Part shown: piece by piece, positions 19,340 through 27,726 of the stretch | How positions within the stretch are numbered: the stretch's first letter is position 1 | Layout of the letters: the number at the start of each line of letters is the position of its first letter | Notes under the pieces: generated by a model | Databases searched by the model: none | The model's input: only the letters and a program-made list of their open reading frames with translations | Told to the model about the DNA's origin: nothing | Position numbers and translations under genes: made by a program | Assembly: GCA_023439045.1 (NCBI GenBank) | Contig: JAEXOY010000045.1 | Location: 124,001-188,000, forward strand | DNA from: Bacillota bacterium | GTDB lineage: Bacteria > Bacillota > Clostridia > Acetivibrionales > DSM-1351 | Length of the DNA stretch: 64,000 nt | Direction: 5' to 3'

Positions 19340-20253
19340 TTTTCTATTCTCCTCTTCGTTAATGCTAAGAAAAAATCCTCAAGGCTCTCATTCTGAGTTC
19401 GTATCTCCGATATTGGAACCCCTGCTTTTACAAATGCAATAGTAATTTCCTGAATACGCTCAAGGCAATCATAGGCATATATTGTTTTTGTGTCCACAAC
19501 GGAGTATTTCGAAATCCCCATACTTTCAAGTGATACTGTTGCTTTTTCAGGCATATCTGTAGTAATTTCAACCTTTTTTGCACATTTTTCTTCAAGTTCC
19601 TCTTTAGTAAGCTGTACAAGCAATTCTCCTCCATCAATAATGCCTACATGAGTTACTATTTTATATAGCTCCTCAAGAATATGGCTTGATATAATAAACG
19701 TTATTTTGTGATCTTTATTAAGCCTTTCTATCAAACGACGCATCTCTAGTATCCCCTGAGGATCTAAACCATTAATGGGTTCGTCCAATATCAGAAAATC
19801 GGGCGTCCCAATAAGAGCTAACCCAATTCCCAATCTTTGCTTCATTCCTAAAGAAAACTGCTTTACCTTTTTACTTCCTGCTGAATCTAGACCTACGATT
19901 TCAAGAATCTCATTTACCTTTTCTTTGCGGTAAACCCCCATCCCGATTGCTTTCAATTTTAGGTTTTCAAAGGCCGTCATTCCCTCATAAATCCCAGGGT
20001 TTTCAATTAATAATCCTATTCTTTTGTGCTGTGCTACAGACTTGTCTCTTGATTTGCCAAATAGCTGTATTTCACCCTCTGTTGCATTAGCAAGTCCTGA
20101 AATCATCTTCATAAATGTTGTTTTGCCAGCTCCATTTTTTCCAATTAATCCATAAATGGCACCCTTTTCTAACTGCATAGAAATGCGATTCACAGCAATT
20201 TGTGTTCCGTATTTTTTGCTAAGACTTCTTGTCTCTAAAATATTTTCTTTCAT
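19336..20253 (-). CDS. ABC transporter ATP-binding protein (BcrA/lantibiotic-immunity type)
   Basis: A 305-residue ATPase with Walker A GLIGKNGAGKTTFMKMI, signature FSLGMKQRLGIG, Walker B FLILDEPINGLDP and a His switch in ISSHIL. The roughly 80-residue C-terminal extension is typical of BcrA-type drug and lantibiotic transporters. First gene of the four-gene operon. GGAGA lies upstream of the ATG. Confidence 0.93.
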   Translation of the reverse strand: MKENILETRSLSKKYGTQIAVNRISMQLEKGAIYGLIGKNGAGKTTFMKMISGLANATEGEIQLFGKSRDKSVAQHKRIGLLIENPGIYEGMTAFENLKLKAIGMGVYRKEKVNEILEIVGLDSAGSKKVKQFSLGMKQRLGIGLALIGTPDFLILDEPINGLDPQGILEMRRLIERLNKDHKITFIISSHILEELYKIVTHVGIIDGGELLVQLTKEELEEKCAKKVEITTDMPEKATVSLESMGISKYSVVDTKTIYAYDCLERIQEITIAFVKAGVPISEIRTQNESLEDFFLALTKRRIEK

Positions 20254-20417
20254 TCTGTTTATCTCCTTTCGAGATTATTGTAGAAAAAAAGAATTCATAT
20301 ATCGCAAAGAAATGTTTAAGATTTTATTAATTTTTTTAATCTAAGTAATGAACATTTTTACAGTTAAAGTACTATTCCCCATATACAATACTACCACAAT
20401 ATAGGTAAAAATAACCA

Positions 20418-20446
20418 TAACTAAAATACTTTACGCATTTTAGTTA
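20418..20446. promoter_or_regulatory. inverted repeat, candidate operator upstream of the ABC operon
   Basis: Perfect 10-bp arms TAACTAAAAT (20418-20427) and ATTTTAGTTA (20437-20446) separated by 9 bases, about 165 bp upstream of the ATPase start. The spacing would put the half-sites about two helical turns apart, suiting a dimeric regulator such as the operon's own response regulator. This is inferred from position. Confidence 0.4.
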
Positions 20447-20520
20447 AAAAGCTATTTACTGAAATATTAATATAGTAGGAAAACCATAGGATGGATCTTG
20501 GTTATATTCCTCCACAAACA

Positions 20521-20557
20521 ACAAAAGCTTGTAACCCCATTGGTTACAAGCTTTTGT
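20521..20557 (-). terminator. tRNA-Arg terminator
   Basis: A perfect 16-bp stem (20521-20536 with 20542-20557) and 5-base loop begin one base after the encoded CCA of tRNA-Arg. A U-rich tail follows on the leftward strand. Confidence 0.85.
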
Positions 20558-20558
20558 T

Positions 20559-20635
20559 TGGTACGCCCGACACGATTCGAACGTGCGACCTGCGGTTTAG
20601 GAAACCGACGCTCTATCCTGCTGAGCTACGGGCGC
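20559..20635 (-). tRNA. tRNA-Arg (anticodon CCT)
   Basis: Reads leftwards, 77 bases including an encoded CCA (20559-20561). The acceptor stem is GCGCCCG with CGGGCGT (one G-U pair), and there is a GCTC/GAGC D stem and a TTCGAAT T loop. The anticodon loop TTCCTAA gives CCT, decoding AGG. A promoter (20651-20679) and terminator flank it, so it is a single-gene unit. Confidence 0.97.
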
Positions 20636-20650
20636 ATTTATGACTTCATT

Positions 20651-20679
20651 ATTATACTAGAATTGATATATGATTTCAA
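20651..20679 (-). promoter_or_regulatory. sigma-A promoter of tRNA-Arg
   Basis: TTGAAA (20674-20679), 17-base spacer, perfect TATAAT (20651-20656), ending 15 bp before the mature tRNA 5' end. Confidence 0.8.
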
Positions 20680-20703
20680 GGGGGTTTTTTAGCCACCCCC
20701 TTG
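20677..20703. terminator. C/G hairpin after the short-chain dehydrogenase gene
   Basis: CAAGGGGG (20677-20684) pairs with CCCCCTTG (20696-20703) across an 11-base loop. It overlaps the -35 box of the tRNA-Arg promoter by three bases. There is no U-tract on the leftward strand, so it may be a weak terminator or a processing point. Confidence 0.45.
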
Positions 20704-20826
20704 CCCATAACCTTGTACTTTACTGCATTTTATTCTTATGCTATTTGCTTGCCTTTATAAGGCTATTACATGTATTACAGCATTACGACGAGTTATATCT
20801 AATTTTTCATTGACATTCCTTACGTT

Positions 20827-21588
20827 CTATATACAAGGCATTACATTTCCGCCACACACAGGCAGGTATACCCCTGTAATATTACTTGCAAGGTCTGAGG
20901 CCAAAAATGCAATAGCATTTGCTACCTCTTGATCTGTACCCCTCCTTTTAAGTGGTACTGATTTCTCATACTCTGAGTTCTTCTCTGTTCCATTTATTCT
21001 GTCATTCTCGCTAATTGTCCAACCTGGAGCCACCTGGTTGACGGTAATATTATGCTCTCCAATTTCACGTGCAAGTACTCGAAGCACACCATCCATTCCC
21101 CTCTTCCCCGCTACATATGCCGATTGATTTGGGAAGTTCTGCATAGCGCACTCTGTGTTTATTGCAATCACCCTGCCACTTTTCTTTTTAATCATGTCGG
21201 GGACAAAAGCCTTTGCCATTAAAACATTTTGCAATACACATGACTCAAACTGACTCTCGTAGTCTTCTACTGATTGGTCCAATACACTTGTCCAGTTATA
21301 TTGAATAACTGCATTGTTTACTATAATATCAGGTGCCCCAAGCTCAGCAAGTACCTTTTCTTTCATGGACATTATACTGTCGAGACTTGTAATGTCTGCC
21401 TGAACAGTAATGGCTCTTCTACCTAATTCGGTTACGTCCTCAAGCACTTTTTGTGCATTTTGAGCATTTCCACCATAGTGAATAGCAATATCTGCTCCAC
21501 ACTGTGCCAAAGTTCTAGCAATTACTCTTCCAAGTTGCCCTGATGCTCCCGTTATAAGTGCTATCTTTCCTGATAAATCAATAACCAT
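20827..21588 (-). CDS. short-chain dehydrogenase/reductase
   Basis: A 253-residue classical SDR. The nucleotide-binding motif is TGASGQLGRVIA (residues about 13-24), followed by NNAVIQ in place of NNAG. The catalytic Tyr and Lys are in SAYVAGKRG (about 155-163). The residue 13 before the Tyr, where the catalytic Ser normally is, reads Thr (INTEC), an unusual change. The C-terminus resembles FabG-like enzymes (TGVYLPVCGG). The substrate cannot be told. GGAGG lies just upstream of the ATG. It is not clearly in an operon with the MATE gene. Confidence 0.88.
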   Translation of the reverse strand: MVIDLSGKIALITGASGQLGRVIARTLAQCGADIAIHYGGNAQNAQKVLEDVTELGRRAITVQADITSLDSIMSMKEKVLAELGAPDIIVNNAVIQYNWTSVLDQSVEDYESQFESCVLQNVLMAKAFVPDMIKKKSGRVIAINTECAMQNFPNQSAYVAGKRGMDGVLRVLAREIGEHNITVNQVAPGWTISENDRINGTEKNSEYEKSVPLKRRGTDQEVANAIAFLASDLASNITGVYLPVCGGNVMPCI

Positions 21589-21690
21589 AAATATCCTCCT
21601 TGTGTGTTCAGTACTTTTAACCTCATTTTTTTATAGCTTAGTTAACACTACTATTTATCTAACCTAATCCCCGTTCACCCAAGTCATCTA

Positions 21691-21820
21691 TAAGTCTTAC
21701 GCTCGCCGTGGACTCATTACGGCGCTCATTGTACAGTCAGTTGTCTTATCAGTTGTAGCGCTCGCTGCCGACTAGTTTCGGTGTCCTTTACTCGCGCTCG
21801 TTAGTACCCTCGCTATGGTT
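21691..21820. other. GC-rich non-coding element with repeated GAGCG motifs
   Basis: Between the MATE and SDR genes the base composition rises sharply above the surrounding AT-rich DNA. Read leftwards, the pentamer GAGCG or a close form recurs about five times (for example CGAGCGCGAG, GCGAGCGCTAC, TGAGCGCC, GCGAGCGTAAG). Small hairpins can form (CCGT..ACGG, CCGA..TCGG). All frames that I followed are interrupted. It may be a dispersed repeat, a structured RNA or a remnant of foreign DNA. Confidence 0.4.
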
Positions 21821-21836
21821 TTTATTAAGCTCATCC

Positions 21837-23198
21837 TTACGATTTAACCTCTACAGGTATATCCTTTTCAAGCTTTGGCAAGTGCTTCTCATATCCCTTA
21901 GATATAACCCTTATTACAAATGGAACCCCTCTTACTACCCAATCACAGCACCAGACTATCCATATACCGAATAATCCAAAAGAAGTAAACTCAATAATTA
22001 TGTACGCTCCAAGCACTCTGACTATCCACATGCTTGCAACCGAAATAACCGTAACAAATACTGCGTCTCCTGTGCTTCTCAGACAAGCAGGTGCTACAAA
22101 TGCCGCAGACCAGAAGATAGGTATACATATAAGTGTCATGTAAGTCACTTCTAATACCATTTTATATACATCAGGTTCTGGTGAGTATAGCGATATAACA
22201 AATCCTGCAAATGGCGCAAATGCTAGAGAAACTACTGCTAACATGGCCATAGAGTATCCCGTTAATCTTAGCGTCATTTTCTTAATGTCATTTCTATGCT
22301 CAGATCCAGCATACTGTCCTATTACCGTTACAGCTATTATAGTAAAAGCTGCCCCTGGTATGTTTATCATTGCATTTATAGAGTTTGCAATGCTGTTTGC
22401 CGCAAGGGCAGCCGTTCCTAGTCCGGTAATAATAGTTTGTACCAGAAGCTTTCCGCCATTAAATATCAAGCTATCTACTCCAGCAGGTATCCCAATAAAT
22501 AAAACCGGCTTTAATATTTTTGACTCAACCCAATAATTCTCTTTGAAAGTTTTAAACGAGAAGCTTGCTACATGGGGTCTAACAGGGTTGAGAACCACCA
22601 GACACCCGAATATTCTAGCTAATATTAGAGCAATACCGGCACCAAGAACACCCAAATCAAATACAAATATAAACAATGCACCTGCTAATACATTTGCAAC
22701 ATTTGATATTATACCTGCTACCATAGGTGCCTTAAAATTGCTGCTGGCTCTTAGCGTTCCTGTAATAGCACTAAATAAGCCTAGGAATGGATAAGAAATT
22801 GCTGAACATGCCATATATATTCTTGCTGAGGACTTTACACTTTCTTCAGCCTTACCAAATAGTGCTCCTATTATTTGATTATCAAATATGTACAATACCG
22901 CTCCAGTCAAAATAGCCAAAATCAGAACTGCCGTTATGGATTGCGAGGCTGTTTTTAAGGCTGTATATTTATTGTGTGCACCTATGTGCTGCGAAACAAC
23001 TACTGTGGCACCTGTTGCAACTGCTGCAAAAATATTTATAGTTACAAAATTAATAGAGTCAACAATAGAAACTGCTGAAACAGCGTAAGAACCCAAACCA
23101 CTTACCATCATAGTGTTGACCACGCCTATGGCAGCAATCAATAATTGCTCAATAAACGCCGGAAAAAACAAACGAAATAAATCCTTTTTAGTATACAT
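21837..23198 (-). CDS. MATE family efflux transporter
   Basis: A 453-residue membrane protein with about twelve transmembrane helices in two pseudo-symmetric halves, the size typical of MATE transporters. The opening MYTKKDLFRLFFPAFIEQLL and the following segments match the NorM/DinF-like pattern. Such proteins export drugs or metabolites using sodium or protons. The substrate is unknown. Divergent from pepF. Confidence 0.92.
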   Translation of the reverse strand: MYTKKDLFRLFFPAFIEQLLIAAIGVVNTMMVSGLGSYAVSAVSIVDSINFVTINIFAAVATGATVVVSQHIGAHNKYTALKTASQSITAVLILAILTGAVLYIFDNQIIGALFGKAEESVKSSARIYMACSAISYPFLGLFSAITGTLRASSNFKAPMVAGIISNVANVLAGALFIFVFDLGVLGAGIALILARIFGCLVVLNPVRPHVASFSFKTFKENYWVESKILKPVLFIGIPAGVDSLIFNGGKLLVQTIITGLGTAALAANSIANSINAMINIPGAAFTIIAVTVIGQYAGSEHRNDIKKMTLRLTGYSMAMLAVVSLAFAPFAGFVISLYSPEPDVYKMVLEVTYMTLICIPIFWSAAFVAPACLRSTGDAVFVTVISVASMWIVRVLGAYIIIEFTSFGLFGIWIVWCCDWVVRGVPFVIRVISKGYEKHLPKLEKDIPVEVKS

Positions 23199-23561
23199 AT
23201 AATATAACCCCAGTGTTAGTGCGCTTATTTGTTACGAGTGACTTGAATGAATAAAACTATACTTTATGTATTAAACTGATTATACCATAGTACATTTAAT
23301 AAGTTAATGCAAGTTTCGTTTGGAAAATGATACACTATAGAATAGAAAGTGGTAAACTATATTTAGTAATTCATAAGCTATTTTGTGAAATCGGTAAGTA
23401 ATTTTATATAGTTACATATTTTAGGTGACACAAAATTACCTAGAACAATAAATCACTTTTTAATTAAGAATAATATAATTTAAGTAATAAAAAATTATTA
23501 AATAGAAATTAATAAGAAGTGGTATAAATAAAACATGGATTTATTATTAAGGAGGATTCGT
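23199..23561. other. 363-bp divergent gap between the MATE gene and pepF
   Basis: Very AT-rich. TATAAT-like hexamers occur (near 23475) but without a convincing -35 box at proper distance. No gene, RNA or long repeat is seen. Confidence 0.4.
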
Positions 23562-25370
23562 ATGTCAAAAAGTAAAGCACTTCCCAAAAGAGATGAAATC
23601 GATGATAAGTTTAAATGGTCTCTCTCCGATATATACCCAAATATTGAAAGCTGGGAATCAGATTTCAAAAAGGTAAAGGAGTTGTCGGCCCAAATGCCAT
23701 CCTTCCAGGGCAAGTTGTCACAAAGCTCAGACACATTATTAGACTGCTTTAAAAAGAGTGATGAGTTATTATCTCTCAATGATAAAGTATATGTGTACGC
23801 AAGGATGAAGAGGGATGAAAACAATGCCAACTCAATCTTTCAAGCCCTTACTGACAGAGCCTCTTCACTTGCAACAGAAGTATTTGCAGCGATATCCTTC
23901 ATTGTTCCAGAAATGCTTAATATCCCTGAGGATAAACTAATGAGCTTTGTAAACGATAATGCTGATCTAAAGGTATACCTATTCACTATTAAAGAAAGCT
24001 TACGTCAAAAAGAGCATATCCTTTCAGAAAAAGAAGAAGAGCTATTGGCACTTTCACTAGAAGCAACCGATACCGCTGGTGACGTATTCACAATGTATAA
24101 CAATGCTGATATCAAATTCCCCTACATAAAAAATGAAGAGGGGGAAGAAGTTGAGGTTACAAAGGGTAGATATGTCTCATTCCTGGAAAGTAAGGACAGA
24201 CGTGTTCGTGAAGATGCGTTCAAGGCCGTTTACAGCACCTACTCAAAAATGAAAAACACCCTTGCTACAACTCTTACTGGTAATATCAAGAGGAATAAGT
24301 TCTATGCTACAGTGAGGAAATATCCTTCCTCCTTAGCTGCATCCTTGGATAATGATAATATCTCAACAGAGGTATACGACAATCTTATCGAAACGGTAGG
24401 AAAAAATCTTCACCTCTTGGATAGATACTTAAAGCTTAGGAAAAAGGTTCTAAAGCTACCTGAGTTGCACATGTATGACCTTTATGTTCCCATTGTTAAA
24501 GAGTTTGACAAGAAGATTCCATACGAAGAAGCAAAGTCCATGGTAATTGAAGGGTTAAAGCCTCTTGGAGAGGAGTATAGCACTTACTTGAAAAAGGGCC
24601 TTGAGTCAGGTTGGATAGATGTTTATGAGAATGAGGGCAAAACCAGTGGTGCATATGCGTGGGGTTCATATAAGACCCATCCATATGTCTTGTTAAACTA
24701 TCAAGATACCATAAATGATGTGTTTACACTTGCACATGAAATGGGGCATGCGCTACACTCTTATTACACCAATATGACTCAGCCGTATGTATACTCTGAA
24801 TACAAAATATTTGTTGCAGAGGTTGCTTCAACGGTAAATGAATCGTTATTAATGCGCTACCTTCTCCCTCGCGCTCAAAGCAAGGCAGAGAAAGCATACC
24901 TTCTCAATCATTACCTTGAAGAGTTCCGCGGAACAATGTTCAGACAGGTGATGTTTGCAGAATTTGAGAAAATCATACATCAAAATATAGAACAAGGTGA
25001 GGCTCTGAATGCCGACCAGCTATGTGATATATATTATAAGCTTAATGAGAAATTTTTCGCAGAAACAGTATGCGTAGATAAGGATATTGAGATGGAATGG
25101 TCTAGAATACCACATTTCTACTCTAGCTTCTATGTTTACAAGTACGCTACCGGCTTCTCAGCTGCTACTGCAATTGCCAAAAGCATTTTATCTGAAGGAC
25201 AAAGTGCTGTTGACCGTTATCTGAAATTCTTAAAGAGCGGCGGTTCCAATTACCCGCTAGAACTATTGAAGCTTGCGGGTGTGGATTTATCAACACCTAA
25301 GCCCGTGCAAGATGCTCTGGATGTTTTCAAAGAAACTCTTGATGAGCTTGAGGCTTTACTGGAGAACTAG
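23562..25370 (+). CDS. pepF: oligoendopeptidase F
   Basis: About 602 residues, the normal length for PepF. The start at 23562 has AAGGAGG eight bases upstream; an earlier in-frame ATG at 23535 has none. The M3B metallopeptidase zinc motif is AHEMGHALHS (HExxH) at about residue 390, with a downstream Glu in the region AEVASTVNE. The N-terminal helical half (OligoF domain) is at about 110-190. PepF is a cytosolic zinc enzyme that cleaves short peptides. It is followed by another peptidase gene after about 125 bp. Confidence 0.95.
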   Translation: MSKSKALPKRDEIDDKFKWSLSDIYPNIESWESDFKKVKELSAQMPSFQGKLSQSSDTLLDCFKKSDELLSLNDKVYVYARMKRDENNANSIFQALTDRASSLATEVFAAISFIVPEMLNIPEDKLMSFVNDNADLKVYLFTIKESLRQKEHILSEKEEELLALSLEATDTAGDVFTMYNNADIKFPYIKNEEGEEVEVTKGRYVSFLESKDRRVREDAFKAVYSTYSKMKNTLATTLTGNIKRNKFYATVRKYPSSLAASLDNDNISTEVYDNLIETVGKNLHLLDRYLKLRKKVLKLPELHMYDLYVPIVKEFDKKIPYEEAKSMVIEGLKPLGEEYSTYLKKGLESGWIDVYENEGKTSGAYAWGSYKTHPYVLLNYQDTINDVFTLAHEMGHALHSYYTNMTQPYVYSEYKIFVAEVASTVNESLLMRYLLPRAQSKAEKAYLLNHYLEEFRGTMFRQVMFAEFEKIIHQNIEQGEALNADQLCDIYYKLNEKFFAETVCVDKDIEMEWSRIPHFYSSFYVYKYATGFSAATAIAKSILSEGQSAVDRYLKFLKSGGSNYPLELLKLAGVDLSTPKPVQDALDVFKETLDELEALLEN

Positions 25371-25494
25371 TACTTGGAATTTGGGCTAAGTGCTTATTAA
25401 TGCATCAAATACTTTAATGAGGTTAGCCTTTGATATGTAGAACTCTGCTCAAACCACTGATTAAATAACAACTTACCACAAGGAGGACATTATA

Positions 25495-26610
25495 ATGAAT
25501 GACCCACGTATTGAAAAGCTTGCAGAAAATCTAATTAATTATTCCTGTGAGTTAAAACCAGGCGAGAAAATATTTATAGAAAACATAGGTCCCGAAGTAC
25601 CACTAACGAGGGCATTAATACGTCAAGCTTACAAGGTCGGCGCAATCCCCTACCACTCAATAAAAAATCCTGAGCTTCAGAGAGTGCTTCTAGAACAGTG
25701 TACAGAAGAACAGCTAAAGGACATGGCGCGCTATGAGCTTGAAAGAATGAAGGATATGCAGGCTTATATAGGCATTCGAGCCGGCGATAATGTGAGTGAA
25801 TTAGGAGCAGTTCCCGCTGAGAAAATGAAGCTATACATGTCTTTGTTTATGACCCCTGTTCATTCCATGCAGAGAGTTGCACATACAAAGTGGTGTATTT
25901 TGAGGTATCCTACACACTCTATGGCTCAATTGGCAAACACCCCAACTGAATACTTTGAAGATTTCTATTTCAATGTATGCAATCTGGATTATAGTAAAAT
26001 GTCAAAGGCAATGGATCCTCTAGTTGAAGCAATAAACAAGGCTGACAAGGTGAGAATCACAGGCAGGGATACCGATTTGACATTTTCTATTAAGGGGCTT
26101 AATGGTATTAAGTGCGACGGTAAGATGAACATCCCTGATGGAGAAGTATTTACAGCACCTGTAAAGGATTCTGTTAATGGTGTAATAAGTTACAATTGTC
26201 CTGCCGTTTATCAAGGAGTAACCTTTGAAAACATCCGCCTTGAATTCAAGGATGGAAAGATTATTAAAGCTACTGCAAATCAGACTGAGAGAATAAACAA
26301 GATTTTTGATACCGATGAAGGCGCAAGGTATGTTGGAGAGTTTGCTATAGGTGTAAACCCCTATATTGAAACACCTATGAAGGATACCCTTTTTGATGAG
26401 AAAATTGAGGGTAGTATTCACTTCACACCAGGTAGCTGCTATGATGAGTGTTCAAACGGAAATAAATCCTCCATTCATTGGGATTTAGTGTTTATACAAC
26501 GTCCCGAGTACGGTGGTGGAGAGCTTTGGTTTGATGACACTTTGATTAGAAAGGATGGACTGTTTGTTCCAAAGGAATTACAGGGCCTAAATCCTGATAA
26601 CCTCAAATAA
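25495..26610 (+). CDS. M29 family aminopeptidase
   Basis: A 371-residue aminopeptidase T/AmpS-like enzyme with AAGGAGG before the ATG. The N-terminal half has PGEKIFIENIGPEVPLTRAL. Metal-ligand regions include VFTAPVKDSVNG (Glu just before), GEFAIGVNP and the C-terminal HWDLVFI, all typical of peptidase family M29. The length is usual. Its last codons and stop lie in a 33-bp direct repeat (26602-26657), and a bidirectional terminator follows. It probably trims peptides in the cytosol together with PepF. Confidence 0.93.
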   Translation: MNDPRIEKLAENLINYSCELKPGEKIFIENIGPEVPLTRALIRQAYKVGAIPYHSIKNPELQRVLLEQCTEEQLKDMARYELERMKDMQAYIGIRAGDNVSELGAVPAEKMKLYMSLFMTPVHSMQRVAHTKWCILRYPTHSMAQLANTPTEYFEDFYFNVCNLDYSKMSKAMDPLVEAINKADKVRITGRDTDLTFSIKGLNGIKCDGKMNIPDGEVFTAPVKDSVNGVISYNCPAVYQGVTFENIRLEFKDGKIIKATANQTERINKIFDTDEGARYVGEFAIGVNPYIETPMKDTLFDEKIEGSIHFTPGSCYDECSNGNKSSIHWDLVFIQRPEYGGGELWFDDTLIRKDGLFVPKELQGLNPDNLK

Positions 26611-26657
26611 CTAAGCTTCTTTTAGTTAAATAACATCAAATAACTAAGCTTCTTTAG
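26602..26657 (+). repeat. 33-bp direct repeat that includes the M29 gene stop codon
   Basis: The string TCAAATAACTAAGCTTCTTT occurs at 26603 and again at 26636, period 33. The first copy contains the last Lys codon and the TAA stop of the aminopeptidase gene; the second lies wholly in the intergenic DNA before the terminator. Confidence 0.85.
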
Positions 26658-26665
26658 CAAGTATT

Positions 26666-26700
26666 AAAAAGGCTGCCATATTCAATGACAGCCTTTTTAT
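26666..26700. terminator. bidirectional terminator between convergent genes
   Basis: AAAAAGGCTG (26666-26675) pairs with CAGCCTTTTT (26689-26698), giving U-runs on both strands. It serves the aminopeptidase gene and the oppositely oriented SH3/NlpC gene. Confidence 0.85.
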
Positions 26701-26734
26701 TATTAATAATATTTCTTTAAGCTACTGCAAAGTT

Positions 26735-27655
26735 TTAGAAAATTCTTTTAATTGAATATACCCTATTCCCAAAATAAGTATCTTCTAAGGATTCCTGTAT
26801 TACCCCTCTGGTCTTGCTAGCATGCAAAAAATTACTATCTCCTGTATATATTCCTACGTCACTAACATCTTTTTTGTCACTTGTCGAACTAAAAAATATC
26901 AAATCCCCTTCAGCTATCTGGGTTATATCAATGCTTGTGCCCGACCCACTCATTTTAACTAAGTCTCTAGGTATGTCAACACCATTAACCCTAGCGCTAA
27001 TATAAACTAAGCCTGATGAATCAATTCCCCATTTACTTATTCCGCCTATTAGGTATATGGTTCCTTCAAACTTTTTAACCGTCTGCATAAATTCAGTAGT
27101 AGATGTTTTTTTAATTTGTGGTTCACTAATAGGTATAGCAATTACACCACCGTCTTCGACCCAACCTCTTCTCCCCTCAGGTAGAAATACCTCATAACCT
27201 GTGTTTGTCTTTGAGAATGAGTAAAGCTCAGTGCCCGTTACTACTTGCTTGAACTTAACGCTATTATTTGTACCGGTATAAATTTCAATATTTTTGGCTG
27301 TTACTACTATTTTGTTCTCTATACTTCCATCGATTATCCCAGAATAATCTCTCGATAAATACTTACTTCTAAGCCAGCCTGAATCCCCATTAAGCAAGGT
27401 TACTTTAGTCCAGTCTCCCTTTTCCTCTTCAACACTTAATAATTGGTTGTATAGTACTTGTGTCTTTCTCGTACTCATAACATCCGGATTTTCAAACACG
27501 TCCACCACTGTGTCAATAACAATTGCCGCATTTTCATGAGTGATGCCACTAAGCAATTGCTCATGAGAGGTCACGGGTATTTCTGTCCTGCCGCATCCTG
27601 CTAAAAACGCAAGAATTATTGATATGGCTAGAACGGCAGCAACTCTAAATCTCAT
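26735..27655 (-). CDS. SH3/NlpC-P60-like lipoprotein with altered catalytic residues
   Basis: About 306 residues. The start at 27655 puts a lipoprotein signal at the N-terminus (MRFRVAAV..., lipobox FLAGC), with GAGGG upstream; the longer frame to 27742 overlaps the next gene and would bury the signal. Two bacterial SH3-like segments (about 45-185) are followed by an NlpC/P60 fold. The residue normally Cys in the DCSG motif is Ser here (GIDSSGLVY), and the His of the usual HVGIY motif is Asp (SDVGIYTG), while FLHAS is kept. This suggests a non-hydrolytic cell-wall-binding or regulatory relative rather than an active endopeptidase. Confidence 0.85.
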   Translation of the reverse strand: MRFRVAAVLAISIILAFLAGCGRTEIPVTSHEQLLSGITHENAAIVIDTVVDVFENPDVMSTRKTQVLYNQLLSVEEEKGDWTKVTLLNGDSGWLRSKYLSRDYSGIIDGSIENKIVVTAKNIEIYTGTNNSVKFKQVVTGTELYSFSKTNTGYEVFLPEGRRGWVEDGGVIAIPISEPQIKKTSTTEFMQTVKKFEGTIYLIGGISKWGIDSSGLVYISARVNGVDIPRDLVKMSGSGTSIDITQIAEGDLIFFSSTSDKKDVSDVGIYTGDSNFLHASKTRGVIQESLEDTYFGNRVYSIKRIF

Positions 27656-27726
27656 ATACACTTTACCCTCTTTTTTGTTTCCTTTTTTTATACTCTTCAA
27701 GCTTTTACTATATGTGTTATTTAACG

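Larger units (their letters stand above)
20254..20558. other. 305-bp gap between the ABC operon and tRNA-Arg
   Basis: AT-rich leader of the ABC operon. It contains the inverted repeat at 20418-20446 and, at its right end, the tRNA-Arg terminator. No coding sequence is visible. Confidence 0.5.

Noticed and set aside
21061..21075. Additional parS within the SDR gene (TTTCACGTGCAAGT)
   Set aside because: Only half of the palindrome matches; it is coding sequence and probably chance.
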